Shown here: positions 37,340-49,059 of the stretch, piece after piece
Layout: every line of letters starts with the position of its first letter
Position numbering within the stretch: the first letter of the stretch is position 1
DNA from: Gymnothorax reevesii
Lineage: Eukaryota > Chordata > Actinopteri > Anguilliformes > Muraenidae
DNA length: 64,000 nucleotides
Direction: 5' to 3'
Assembly: GCA_029721435.1 (NCBI GenBank)
Contig: CM056576.1
Span: forward strand, 116,735,166-116,799,165
The notes under the pieces: model-generated
Databases searched by the model: none
What the model was told of the DNA's origin: nothing
Seen by the model: the letters and a program-made list of their open reading frames with translations, nothing else
Made by a program: the position numbers and the translations under genes

Positions 37340-38944
37340 ATATCAACTGCACGCGACAAGATTTAAGCATGGGAAATACCTGCTTGAATCAGCTCCACTG
37401 GCGGGTCCCAATTATTTACGCTGTATGTCAACCGCTACAGGCATATACTCCTGGATCATGTCTGCTCGTCTCTGCAAGATTTTCTCGCGGGCATTCACTA
37501 TCTAGAGTGTAGCCTGCAATTATTTGGTCAGTCACTATCTATATAAATGGCTACAATTTCTTATACGACCACCTAATTGCAATGTAATCACCCTCAAATT
37601 AAAGCTGGCAGCTTGAACTTTCATTTTCATCGTTTTGGAGCTCAGAGCCAGAATGAAATTAAATAGCGTCACAGCCCAAGTACTTAAGGACTACAATGTA
37701 TGCTTGTGTTACAGGTGGGTCTGCTGGTGGGTTATTACTGTCTTTGCGTAGGACTAATATGTACTGCGTGTCATCTATTTCACTGCAGTTCTCTGAGTGA
37801 TCTGGGATAGTCACATTACTCAACTGTTTAAAATATTTGCTACCTAAAACATAATCTCCGCTTTTATCTTGGGCATGCATGATAAATCTGTTCAAAATGA
37901 ATTTTAAGACCATTCAGATGCAGGGTGCCAATGCTGCAGAAGGATTCGAGCATTTGGCTCTGTGCTGCTGCTTAATGCATATCTTAAAAGCTGCACTTTT
38001 ATCTCTTCCTGACACTTGCCACTCTAGTCTGTTGCCATCATCGTGCATTAGGTCAAGATTGAATCTTGGCTGAGCCATTAAGATGTTTATCCAATTAGAT
38101 GGCACTCCGGAAGGTAAAGCGTCTATCAATCATCCCTTTGTTGTGAAGGTTGAAAATGTTGAAAGCTAAACTAGGTGTATGAGTTGTGTATGTGTCAAGT
38201 ACTTTACGGTTCTGCTGCGCATTTGCGCTCAGATTTCAGCCGACTGTGAGAGCCAGTACATGGAATGTAGCATAAAATTACATTACAGAGTGATGAGAGC
38301 CAGCCATCCTGCCCAAGAAAGCTTACCATTTTCCTATTGATGAAGTGCTTCGACCACGAAACACATCAAGCTTTGTATCAAGCTGGGTCTTGAACACCTC
38401 CAGTGTCTGCTTCCAGTTAAATGACTCGGCTGGTAATTTCTGTAATTACTTACCGCATGAAAAAATACTCCCAAATATATGTGCAAGATTTACCTTTTGC
38501 TGTCTTTCATTTACGACCTTCTAGTTCTGCAAACAGAAATTGTGTGGGTGTAATTATGCCTGCATGTGGTGCTCTGTAGGTCTAAACTAAACTGCGATCA
38601 CTTTCCAATTAATTCACTGAGTAGTAACTTCAAATTTGCTGGTGGATGTTTTTAATGTGATTGTGTAAACTTAATAAAATCGTCTCCTAGAAATTATGGT
38701 TCAAGCATATTGAGGGTGGTCTGATTTCATGAAATGTGTCCAGTGATTTGTGTTCTATCATTTCTGTTCCCTGACCTGTGTTCAGTTAATTCAGTTCTTT
38801 ACATCTTCTGTGTTATTGTTTTCCACTGAATTTGAAAAAAACATTTTTATTGGTCGAACAAAAGGTCAGCTACCCATGTGGTTCACAGGACTATAGTGTG
38901 TGAAGTTATTGAACGTCAAGTGCGTGTGTGTCTGTGTTTGGCAG
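37340..38944. other. Remainder of intron after coding exon 1
   Basis: Nothing recognised beyond a tail of minisatellite-like text to about 37.5 kb. A calm, non-repetitive stretch at about 37.55-38.35 kb may be a conserved non-coding element, but this cannot be told from one sequence. Confidence 0.35.
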
Positions 38945-39135
38945 AGAGTTTGGGCGATGGAAGGTGAACAGTCTTGCGGTGGAGAGACAGGACTTCCTGG
39001 ACGCGCCCCTCCCTCTCGCTCCGGAGTTTGTGAGCAGCGTTCGCCTCCTGGGCCGCCGCCCCACCACGCAACAGATCACAGAGAACATCATCAAAAAGTT
39101 TGGGACACACTTCCTGCTGTCTGCCACTCTGGGGG
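38945..39135 (+). CDS. brinp3: BRINP3 coding exon 2: MACPF domain
   Basis: Residues 79-143. The acceptor is gtttggcag|agag; the first base completes the split arginine codon, then [45 protein letters not shown] and [13 protein letters not shown] follow. These strings are near-identical to vertebrate BRINP3 and BRINP2. The MACPF (membrane attack complex/perforin) fold begins around this exon; in BRINPs it is not known to form pores. The donor is ctgggg|gtaagg with phase 1, matching the next exon. Longer open frames overlapping this exon in other frames are shadows. Confidence 0.95.
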
Positions 39136-41784
39136 GTAAGGAGCCTCGCCGCATAGTGTTACTGCTGTCACACATTTATAATGTGTTGAGATGACTACTG
39201 CTATTTACGGCTCTAGTCATAACGCCATGAGAACATGCTTGAGAACATAAAATGCTGAGGTTCGAGTGTATGCTCTAGATTTAGGACCCGCACACAACCC
39301 TGGCACAGCCCTTTTAATTTCACAGCCCTGCTGCTGGAACTGGTTTTCTGCCAACGCTGGACTCACAGAGTCCCTCAGATACTCACCTTTTCAGATGGTG
39401 TCTTGGTTCCTTTGCCCAGACCCAGCTCATCACGGCAGCTCTGACTAATAAGCTGCTACCGCTGCTGCTTACTGATGCAATTTTTGATTGCTGTAATAGC
39501 ACTTTTACCACTGGCTTCTTTTAGCAGTCCCCTTTTCAGTGGAACTTGTTTCTGACAATATGTTCGCCGCAGCAATTCTTGATTATAATGATGCTCAATT
39601 ATTTTTAAACCCTGTGTTTTCCTGTGGTCAAACTGACCTTTTATAACCTTTTAGGAAAAAGAAGCACCATTGAGAGAAATGTACTACCATTCCTTCATTA
39701 TTTTGTATGCTTTATCCAAAAAAAATGCATGATACTTGCACTGTTAAACATGATCTATGCGAGGTAAATTAGCCATATTGTTCGCATTTATTGGAAATGA
39801 GATAATGATTGTAAAATCTCTGTCTTCATTGCCATGGATAATTGATGCATGAGTTCACGTGCTGGTGGCTTGTGTTTTAATAAATGTAAATGTCAATGTG
39901 CAGTCGAAAGGCTTTGTCCAAAGGGGTGGCCAATTACAACTGCACAAGGACAGGAAATGCCGCAAATCATGCTCAATGGTCAATCTTGCAGTAGTCCATG
40001 AATTTCTTGTCTTTTCAGAAAATTCCCTTTATTTAACTAATATAATACGGAAAGGCAGAGATGTGCAGTCAGGGGAGGCTGTGACTTCACCTTTTATCAC
40101 TACATTTTGCCAACTTGTGTCCACGTACTATGCCTGATTGACAATCAGTCATTTTTTTTTTACTTTATTTACTGGACAATTAAGACCCAACCTATATCTA
40201 GGCTGTAATAATGAAGAGGTGACAATGACAAAATGATTAATTTACATTTACACTTTGATTCGAGACGGCAAGGATGGAAATCTTAATAATTAATTAGAAA
40301 AATTGTCAACTCTCTCGGTAATTCCGTGTAGAGTTTTGACCTTTTGTTTATCGGATTATGAAATAAGACTGCAAATAGACTCCCCCTTTTTTGGAATGGC
40401 ATTAAAAAGTATGTATTTAAGGGGGAAAACATTATTGTTAACATATTGAGCGAGCATTGAACGCATTGGCATTACGTTAGCTTCCTGTAAGCAAATATGA
40501 ACAAATTTGCCGTCTCGTCAGCATTTTAAGTTCGCTGCACTGAGCAATAATGCCGTGGAGCACTGAAATTGGCTCGTCATTCTGCCATTTAGTCTTTGTA
40601 AATTAGTTAATCAATCCTGTGATTGCTAATCAAGCAGAGTAATAGGGAGTTATCGTTTGTTTAATGGTCAGGCTTCTGCCTCACCTAACTTACCTCCGAC
40701 GGCACGTCACTGGTGGAAGGTAACCTACGGTCACTGGATGCTGGCACAACACCCCTTCACTGGTCATGGTTGAGCTGCCGAGTTCAAGGATCATTGCATG
40801 ATTGAGGTGACTGTGGACTGAACGAGACCTGTACAAATAAGAAGGGCTATATGTGGGAATTGTTGAACCTCCAGGAAGTGGAGGCTCAGAATTAATAGGG
40901 AGATCTGCCAGTCCATACATGCACCCCTGAGACCTGGAGCAAAAAAAGCCCTGGGAGAAATATGCTGACAGGTATGTGTCAGGGGCAGGCGTGGGCTTCG
41001 GATAATTTAGTGGGAGGCAGAGGGTGACCTCGCTGTGTTTCACCCTTATGAATTCAAACCGCTCCAGACTGTTAGCGCTCCTTTTTTTTTTCCTGCAGGA
41101 CATGTTCGCTGACCACCTTCGTCGCGAGCTTGAGAAACAAAATTAATATGCGCAATTTTGCCGAATTAGATTTCAAGCTTGAAGGGGTTTAAAATGTTCA
41201 GCGCAGTGCTGCGCGCTATAGCTATCTGAAGAGAGGCCATTACGGTGATGTGCACATTATTTTACAGAGAGTGAAGGAGAACCAGAGAGATAAGATTGAT
41301 GTGCAGCTGTATGCCAGGCTGGACAGCTTGGATTGATGGTTGTGAAGCAGTAGCTGGAGGATAGGCCGTTTTTTTAATTCCAGAAAAATAGAATGAAAAG
41401 ATTTATTACCGCTGCGGGAACTGGTAATATTACGGTGACAGAGATGAATGACACCAAGAGTCACATTTTTGTTTCCATTCTCGCATTTAACGCATATGCA
41501 CACGCCAAATTAAAATTATCTTGCCGCACTACAATATTACAGCATAATTTCACGGTTGCTGTTACATCATATTTTGTTAAGTAATGCCTCTTACAAGTAC
41601 TAATCTGGTTTATCTCGGACTTTTTGTCGGCAAATGCTGGTATTACACTTCAACGTTAACCTCGCTGAATGATCTCCTTCTACTCCGAACGGTTTGAAGA
41701 CTGTAAAAGAGACTGATACCATGGTGTAAGCTTGCCAAAGGTAAATAATGATTGTAAATAGATTGCCATTAAAGATTTCAATAC
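39136..41784. other. Intron after coding exon 2, left part: no gene
   Basis: No repeat family recognised. The segment at about 40.42-40.68 kb is rich in homeodomain-type TAAT/ATTA words (ttagttaatcaatcctgtga, ttgctaatcaagcagagtaa) and is a candidate enhancer by appearance only. A 137-codon minus-strand frame at 40690-41103 has no domain or splice support. Confidence 0.3.
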
Positions 41785-41912
41785 TCGCCCTGCAGTGGTT
41801 TGGCGAGCCGTCCAGGGTGGGTCCCTGCCTTTACCCATAGTCGGCTGGGATGGGCTCCCGCTCCCCCGCCACCCTAGTGAGGACGAAGCGGTACAGATAA
41901 TGGATGGATGGG
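41785..41912 (+). mobile_element. LINE/SINE 3' tail fragment
   Basis: Reads cgccctgcagtggtttggcg, gtccagggtgggtccctgcc, gtcggctgggatgggctccc, then a tail ending in atggatggatgg. This is the widespread vertebrate 3' tail shared by several fish LINEs and their SINEs. Truncated at the 5' side. Confidence 0.75.
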
Positions 41913-43669
41913 AATTTAATAATCAGTAACTTCATGTAATTCTGCATGCATCCTGTCCGAAAAGCATAGTCCACACAACCAAAACGGTTGACTCCAAGTT
42001 ATCTGCATTGTGACTGTCTATTGCTACGTCCCTAGCAAGCCAGTATAGGCTTCCATGCCCGAGAGTTCATTCAAATTCATTATGCCCCGTATGAGCTAAA
42101 GACAAAACGAGCTGAACTGATGTAGTAGCAATGCCACATCAGTGCTACCTTGGAAGGATGAAGACCTTCCTCAGGTTCCGATATCCCCTCGTCGACACCC
42201 TCCAGCTGTCTTCTCGTCTGCAGTCATGTTACCTCATCTTGGCTACGTGGGTCCGTTACCACTGAATCAGTTCCCTCTGATGATACTGGTGGAGACAGAT
42301 ACGGGACGAGCCCCCACAATTTGTTACGGGTCCCAGAATTGGCACCTCAGTAACAAATGAAAAACTCTGTAAAATACAGATAAGAGCTCAGCGGCAATGA
42401 AAACTCAAAGTGTTCATTTTGCCGTCAAGATTGTATCTTGGTCCATGGGAGGAACTTTTACCCTGAGACAACCTGCGGTACTACTGCTCCCGTGTTGAAT
42501 GGTCCGTCTCTGTGCTGCTTAAATTCACCATTTCTCTTCTTGACGCATTTGAAAAATAAAATAATGTTATGATCATACAAATTATTAGGGATGATTCAAG
42601 GATGATAGGCCCTGAAAAGAAAAAAAAGTGACTGATCAGCAAGTAAAAGTAAACTCAAAAGGTTTGGCACAATTTTTTGGGAGTATCACAATTAGTATAC
42701 AGCCTGTATTGTTTACTGTAATCTAGTTTAAATATAACCAAGTGAAGGACATTAATCCTGGTTTCATATTAATATCCTTGTAATCAAACTTTGATTGATG
42801 ATGAATAAAATGTTTATGCAGTTTATTTTTAGGATGTGAGAGAAAAATAACACGCAAAAATGCATTTTTTCATTTTGATAAATACTGACATCGATATTTG
42901 TGCATAAATATGCCTTTGATAAATGCTTATGTTGTTCCAGCATTTTCATCTTGGCATGGCATGCAACGGTTCGTTTTAATGGGTATTTTAACTGTCGTTT
43001 ATGTGATCGGCTGTTTCAAAAATAACCTAATAACCTCTTTACCTAATCCAATTTCCTATTAATTTAGATTTATCAAATCATGTCTGGAATGTAATTTCCA
43101 TCATTGTTCTTGAAGTGATGCTATGTTGAGACAGTTTATAAATTAGCACCATATGGCTGGTAAACAGTTTGCTTAATTTTTCTCTGACAGTATAATGTTA
43201 CATGTACGCTCACTAAGGTAATCAATCTTTTCATTTTATTTCTCTGAAATTTTATAACCGCCTATCCTCCAGCTATCGCCCCACTACCATCAATCCTGGC
43301 TGTCCATGTTTGGCATGTTGCTGTGCATCAATCTTATCCGTTTCTCCCCAATTTTGTGTAAAACAGTGTGCAGATCATAGTCGTGACCTCCATTCTGATA
43401 AACGAGACCAGCTCTTTAAGGACATTATGCGGTCATTCAAATGAAAGTTCACAACAGAACAATCAAAAAAGGATTTTTGGTTATAGTACTTTAATAGCCT
43501 AATCGCATTTATAATATAATAGAAGAGTATGTACCTAATACAAGTAGAACTTCAGGCTAATGGAAGTGTTTCATCATATCCATAACATGATCTCTTTGTT
43601 CTTTACAGGCTTCAGGGCTGTACTTTGCAAAAACTTTGCTGGCTACAATTTTTTAAGAATTCAGAAATC
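41913..43669. other. Intron, no gene recognised
   Basis: No supported coding sequence. A frame at 42142-42360 looks proline-rich but has no recognised domain; the following passage ttgttacgggtcccagaatt might be part of an unrecognised mobile element. Confidence 0.3.
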
Positions 43670-44093
43670 GGTCTCACTTTAGATGAAGTGTTGCTCACAA
43701 TATTGGAGCAAAAGGTTTATAGGTTTATACAGCATGTGTAATGCCTTCATGAATGAGACATAATGTCTTCATAAATCATACGTAAGAAAATTTCATGCTT
43801 TGTAAAGGGTGTAATTACATATCCTTACTCTGCATGCGATTCCAGTTGTGATAGAACTGACGATGTCACTTAGCTAGTGGCTAAATGCAATAAACGCTTG
43901 TCACATTGTCAGCTCAGTGACATTGTCATTGTAACATCTGGCATCGCGTGCTGAATAAGAATGTGCTATTTCACCCTTTAGAAAGCAAGACGTTTGCTTA
44001 TGTATGATTTCTGAAGACATTGTGTGTCTGTTATGAAGGCATTATACATGCTTAATAGCCATTATGAGCAATACTTCATCTGAAGTGTGACCC
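43669..44093. mobile_element. MITE, ~425 bp
   Basis: Left end ggtctcactttagatgaagt; right end acttcatctgaagtgtgacc, an imperfect inverted repeat continuing inwards (gttgctcacaatatt versus taatagccattatgagcaat). The same six bases, agaaat, lie directly outside both ends (43663-43668 and 44094-44099), consistent with a target duplication. No coding capacity. Confidence 0.7.
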
Positions 44094-44334
44094 AGAAATT
44101 TTCCCTCCATGTGATTTTCCTAAACCACGCTGTTATACCTGCATTTTTCCTTAGCCACGGTTCTGTCCTCTGTCAGTTTGACAGGGTTTTTCCCATCACA
44201 CACAACCTCCAAACTGCACAAAGCTGTGCTGCAGTAATGCGGGCACTTGCGCAGTCAGTGGGAAACAATGATGAGGGGAGGGTGCATTAAACTGCCGCTG
44301 GCAACATGAAGGCTTACTGTGCGTCTCTGCTAGG

Positions 44335-45380
44335 GCTGCAGCCAGCAATGTGTCAGAACAAACGCTACGGCCGGCTATAGCCAGCTATACGTCAGAAATA
44401 AGGATAGGGCTAACAATCCATCAGGACTCACTCTACAGAGAGCAATGCACCGGAAAGCACACTACAACCAGCTATGTGTCAGAACGCACTACACAGCCAA
44501 GCTATTCATCAGATCGTATACTTCGAACAGCAAGGCTTTGGAACACACTCTACCGCCAGCTATTCGACTGATCATAGAGTACATAAAGTTATGTTTCACA
44601 ATACGCTCTACAGCCAGTTACGCATCTGATCATACGCTACTAACAATCAGGCATCAGAACACACTGTACAGCCAGCTTTGCATCTGAGCGTACATTATAA
44701 ACACACATGCTTCAAAACACAACAGCTATACACTGCGAACAGCCATGCTTCAGAACACTCTGTAGAGTCAGCTATGCACCGGATTGTGCAGTATTAACTG
44801 TAATGCTTCAGAACACTCTACAGCAAGCTACGCTTCTGATCGTAAACTATTAGCAGTTATGCTTCGGAACTAACCCTGCAGCCAGCTGTGCATCTGATTG
44901 TACACAACAAACAGCCATGCTTCATAACACACTCTGCTGTCAGCTATATATCTGAAGGTACACTATTAACAGTTATGCTTCAGAACACACTCTGCAGCCA
45001 GCTGTGCATCTGATTGTACACAACAAACAGCCATGCTTCATAACGCCCTGCAGTCAGCTATACATCTGAACATTATTAACAGTTATGCTTCAGAACACAC
45101 TTTGCGGTCAGCTCTGCATCGGAAAGTATAGTATTAACAGTTATCCTTCTGGACGTGCGCTCCAATTAGCCATGCATCTGATTATACACTCCAAACAGTC
45201 ATACTTGAGAATGCATCACAATGAGCAATGCATTAGAAGACGCACCACGGCCAGCTTTGCATCAAAACAAACATCACAGCTGGCAATCCATCAGGACACG
45301 CTGCAGCTAGCAATGCGTCAGAGCCCACGCTACAGCCAGCTGTGCGTCAGAACAGACACTGCAGCCTACAGTGTTGCGGA
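44335..45380. repeat. ~57-bp intronic minisatellite before coding exon 3
   Basis: Degenerate units of the type gccagctgtgcatctgattg, tacacaacaaacagccatgc, ttcataacacactctgc. Successive unit starts at 44767, 44824, 44880, 44939, 44997, 45053, 45107 and 45166 are 54-59 apart. Each unit is made of two related halves of about 28 bp. The array runs to within about 45 bp of the acceptor of coding exon 3. Confidence 0.85.
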
Positions 45381-45424
45381 GCGCCGCCTCACTCTGAATC
45401 CTGATTTATCGCTTCCTTCTGCAG

Positions 45425-45615
45425 GTGAAGAGTCCCTCACCATCTTTGTAAATAAGAGAAAGCTGAGTCAGGATGGCGTGGTGAAGGATGGGGACGGGAA
45501 CCGCACTGTGACCTCGCTGGAGACCCTGCACCAGCTCGCTGCCTCGTACTTCATTGACCGGGAGACCACCCTCAGAAGACTGCACCACCTTCAGATTGCC
45601 ACCTCTGCCATCAAG
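45425..45615 (+). CDS. brinp3: BRINP3 coding exon 3: MACPF domain
   Basis: Residues 143-206, exactly 64 residues once the split glycine is joined. Acceptor cttccttctgcag|gtgaag. It encodes EESLTIFVNKRKLSQDG, then the variable KDGDGNRT with a possible N-glycosylation site at N168, then SLETLHQLAASYFIDRETT, LRRLHHLQIATSAIK. The donor is atcaag|gtaaac, phase 0. The variable part is where BRINP1, 2 and 3 differ most. The exon lies directly between two different minisatellites. A 322-codon frame at 45085-46053 is this exon read through into both repeats, not a real protein. Confidence 0.95.
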
Positions 45616-45624
45616 GTAAACATT

Positions 45625-46262
45625 CGCGCATTCTGTTCCGTTTCACAGTGCTCCATTATTCATTCCCTCTTGGGCCATTTCGCACTCCCTGCTTCTAATT
45701 CACTCCTGTTCCTTTTCACTAGGCTTCTCTCCTCATTCAGTCTTGTTCCATTTTGGCTGCCCCACCTCTTATTCACCTCAGTAACATTCACATTGCCTGT
45801 GCTACTTATTCAGTGCTCCTCAATTTCACACTGCTCCACAACCCAGTCACTCCTGTTCCATTTCACACGACTATACTTCTCATTTTCACATTGCACCACG
45901 ACTCGGTCACTCCTGTTCCATTTCACTCTACTGTACTACTCATTCAGTCCTCTTTTAATTCAAACTGCTCCACTACTAATTCAGCCCTGTTCCCTTTCAA
46001 GGCGCTCCACTATTCGGTCGCTGCTGTTCCATTTCGCACTATTACATGACTGATTTACTGCTGTTCCCTTTCGTTTTGCCCCACTACTCATTCACCCCTG
46101 TTATATTTTTACCACCCACGACTCATCCGGGCCTCTTCCATTTCACACGACTCCACTACTCTGTCACTTCTGTTGTATTTCACACAGCTCCATTACTCAG
46201 TCACTCCTGTTCCATTACACACTATCCCTCGCATCATTCAGTCCTGTTCCAGCTGACTTCGT
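45625..46262. repeat. ~38-bp intronic minisatellite after coding exon 3
   Basis: Units of the type cactcctgttccatttcaca, cgactccactactcattc. The word 'tgttcc' recurs with spacings near 38 (for example 46170, 46208, 46246). It starts about 10 bp after the donor of coding exon 3. Pyrimidine-rich, unrelated to the minisatellite on the other side of the exon. Confidence 0.8.
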
Positions 46263-46683
46263 CTCTCATTAAATCCAGCACTTGATCTCAGGATTGTCAG
46301 GAATAAACATTATCAGTGAATTATGAAATGCCTCTATGCAGTTTTCTGTTCATTATTTTTTCGTTATGATTTTCCAAGATGATGAAGCAGCTACAAAAAA
46401 AAAAAAACAATGTAGAGAGGTAATGAAGATCCTTTCACTCATAAACGTACAACACTGTTTCCAAAAAATTTGGTACTCCATGTAAAATGTAAATGAAAAC
46501 AAAAAAAAAAGATTTTCAAACCATTTTAACAATGTTTGACTGACTATAGCACAGCGACAACGTATCAAATGTTGAAGCTGATCATTTTTATTTTTTCATG
46601 GAAATATACGTGCTCATTTTTAATTTGATACCAGCAATCTTTTAAAAAACATTGGGTCTGGACCATGTCTACCTGGCTCTGTG

Positions 46684-47043
46684 TTACATCATCTCTCCTT
46701 TCAACAACACTACTTTGTCATTTTTTTTTTGTTCCGTAATGTGCCAAATGTTTTCAGTGGGTGAGAGGTCTGGACTGTAGGCAGGCTGGTTTACCGCCCA
46801 AACTCTTTCACTGTGGAGCAATGTTGTTGTAATACGTGCAGAGTGTGGTCTTGCATTGTCTTGCTGAAATAAGCCAGGCCTTCTTTGAAAAAGTCCTTGT
46901 CTGGATGGCAGCACATGTTTAAAACCAGTACATTGTTCAGCATCAATACTGTCTTCACAGAAGTGCAAGTTACCTATGCCATGTACACTGATGCACCCCA
47001 TACTATGGTGAATTGTGGTTTTTGAATTCTGTGCTGATAACAA
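46684..47043 (-). pseudogene. Tc1-like transposase, catalytic C-terminal part
   Basis: A 119-codon frame includes HHSMGCISVHGIGNLHFCED, then FQQDNARPHSARITTTLL, then AYSPDLSPTENIWHITEQ. These are the second catalytic aspartate (QDNARPH) and the third catalytic glutamate (PTENIW) of the Tc1 DDE family. The first catalytic aspartate region is missing or frameshifted, so this is a relic. Confidence 0.9.
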
Positions 47044-47305
47044 GCCCGATAATCCCTGTCCTCTTCATCCAGGAACATCCAGGAATTTAAAAAAAAAAAA
47101 AAAAAAATCACATTTTGATTGGACAGATCACAAGACAGTTTTCCACTTAGACTCAGTCAATCTTAAATGAGCTCGGGCCCAGAGAAGGAAGCAGGGTTTG
47201 GTTCTTGGTTTTATCTTTACATGGTAGATTTTCAACTTGCATTTGCAGCTGCAGCGACAAATTGTGTTCACTGAAAATGGATTTCAGAAGTGTTCCTGAT
47301 CCCAT

Positions 47306-47512
47306 TCAGTGATTTCCTCTACAGAATCCTGTTTTCATGAAGTGCTGCCACAGGGCCTGAAGATCATGGCCATTTAGTGTTGGTGTTTGGCCTTGTCCCT
47401 TGTGTAAAGCGATTTCTCTGGATACTGTGAATCTTTTAATGATACTGTATAGCGTAGATGCTGAAATCCCCAAAATCTTTGCTGTTTTACATTCGCCTTC
47501 GCAGTCGGTCAC
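47306..47512 (-). pseudogene. Tc1-like transposase, N-terminal helix-turn-helix part
   Basis: A 68-codon minus-strand frame with AKILGISASTLYSIIKRFTV, then GQGQTPTLN, fits the paired-type helix-turn-helix and the G-R-T/S-P linker of Tc1 transposases. It is separated from the catalytic frame by about 260 bases with stops. Confidence 0.8.
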
Positions 47513-48166
47513 AGAGAGGTGAAGCTCTTGCTATCTTTATTTATGAAAAACTCAGCCTCCTTGCATGATGCTCTTTTTTTACCCAAGTATGTTACTGATC
47601 TGTTGTGAATGACTCAAATTAGCTAGTGAGATGTTCCACCTGGTGTAATTTTTTTTGACATCATACAACCTTTCCAGTTTTTTGTTGCCCCTGTCCCAAC
47701 CTTTTTTGAACCAACTCAGTAGCATCAAACTTAAAATCAGCAGATAATACTTAAAAAAACAATACAATATCTGTGTTTCAACATCTGATATGTCGTCTTT
47801 GTACTATTTTCAATTAAAAATAGGGTTGGAATGATTTGAGTATCATTGTGTCTGTTTTTAATTTACATTTTACGCAGCGTCACAACTTTTTGGGAAATGG
47901 GGTTATAGAGAAGAGCTGTGCTCTCAGGAGGATTGTAAAACCAGTCATGTCAGATAAGCAGTTTATCTGAAAAATTAATCTGCATGAATGAAGGGTGCAG
48001 TGGAAGAAGTGCTGAGGTTTACTCCTGCATCCTGTTCCCTCAAACGCCTCCCCACCCCCACCCCCACCCCCTGCCAGTCCCAGCTTACACACATCCATTT
48101 CTCAGGGTCTGCCCCTGCACATTTACTGCTTCAACAGTTTTCTATCTTCTGTCTCTAAAGCAATAA

Positions 48167-48194
48167 TGTGTGTGTGTGTGTGTGTGTGTGTGTG
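48167..48194. repeat. (TG)n microsatellite
   Basis: Fourteen TG dinucleotides in a row. Confidence 0.95.
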
Positions 48195-49059
48195 GGCCCA
48201 AGCATGCGATTGACAGCAGAATTGTGTGACAGATTCAGGAAGAAAGAAAGATCTAGAGATTATGAACATGCATGTTTGTGTGTGTCTGTGAAAGAGAGGG
48301 TTACGCTGAATCTGAATGATTGGCGGTGAATCTAAAAATATGGCATCGGAGAAAGGCACTGAATTCAATCTTGCCAGGTTTTGAAATATCCAATTTATAC
48401 ATTTGGATAATGTCCAGGAAAATACATCTAAAAGCAGAGGGAGAAATACCACGCACTTACTGTACTGTACTGGCTGTCTTGCTTTGATATATACTGTAAT
48501 GTACACAGCATAAGCCTGTGGGAAGTCCACCCTAAACACATAACTTACACCATTGGTAATCCCTGGGGTACAAACTGCACTTGTTCTGATACCTATCAGT
48601 TTCTGATGCTGGGCAGTGGTCTCATTCTATAGCTGTCCTCTGCAGGGGTATTAGCAGTCAGGAAAATGGATGATTTTTTTTTCTAAAATGGCATAACACA
48701 CACTAACCTGCTGGTACTCCTGCCTCTGTAATGCCTCAGGATGGGGGCTTTGAGCAGGGGCCGATTGCTAGCCCTTGGATAGTGGTCACAGACCGCTGCT
48801 CACAGGCTGAATGAAAATGGATTTTGGGCAAAGGTCAGAGCTACAGGCAAACAGTACCTGCAGGTTTAAAGCAGGAGGTTAAATAGCTTTTTTATATGAG
48901 AGGCTGTGCGCCCTGTGCCATCTGTGAAATGATTGTGGCTCCCTGATTAATTTTAGTGGGAGTGAGATTGAATTTAAAAGAGCTGTGACCTCAGCACAAT
49001 AATGTGATTAAAATTGCATCTGATAAAAAGATCTGAACCACCACAGCTCAAATGAGGTT

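Larger units (their letters stand above)
46448..47906 (-). mobile_element. Tc1-like transposon, nearly full length, inactive
   Basis: The left end tacaacactgtttccaaaaa mirrors the right end ttttgggaaatggggttata, with subterminal atgtaaaatgtaaatgaaaa mirrored by ttttaatttacattttacgc. Length 1459 bp. The minus strand carries an N-terminal DNA-binding remnant (47306-47512) and a catalytic remnant (46684-47043) in broken frames. Inserted in the intron after coding exon 3, antisense to BRINP3. Confidence 0.9.

Noticed and set aside
40690..41103. 137-codon minus-strand frame
   Set aside because: No recognisable domain, no splice context, and it lies in a BRINP3 intron.
45085..46053. 322-codon open frame on the plus strand
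   Set aside because: Only the central 45425-45615 is coding (BRINP3 exon 3). The rest is minisatellite on both sides read through by chance.
48123..48539. 138-codon minus-strand frame
   Set aside because: Includes the (TG)n run read as repeated HT residues; no domain.
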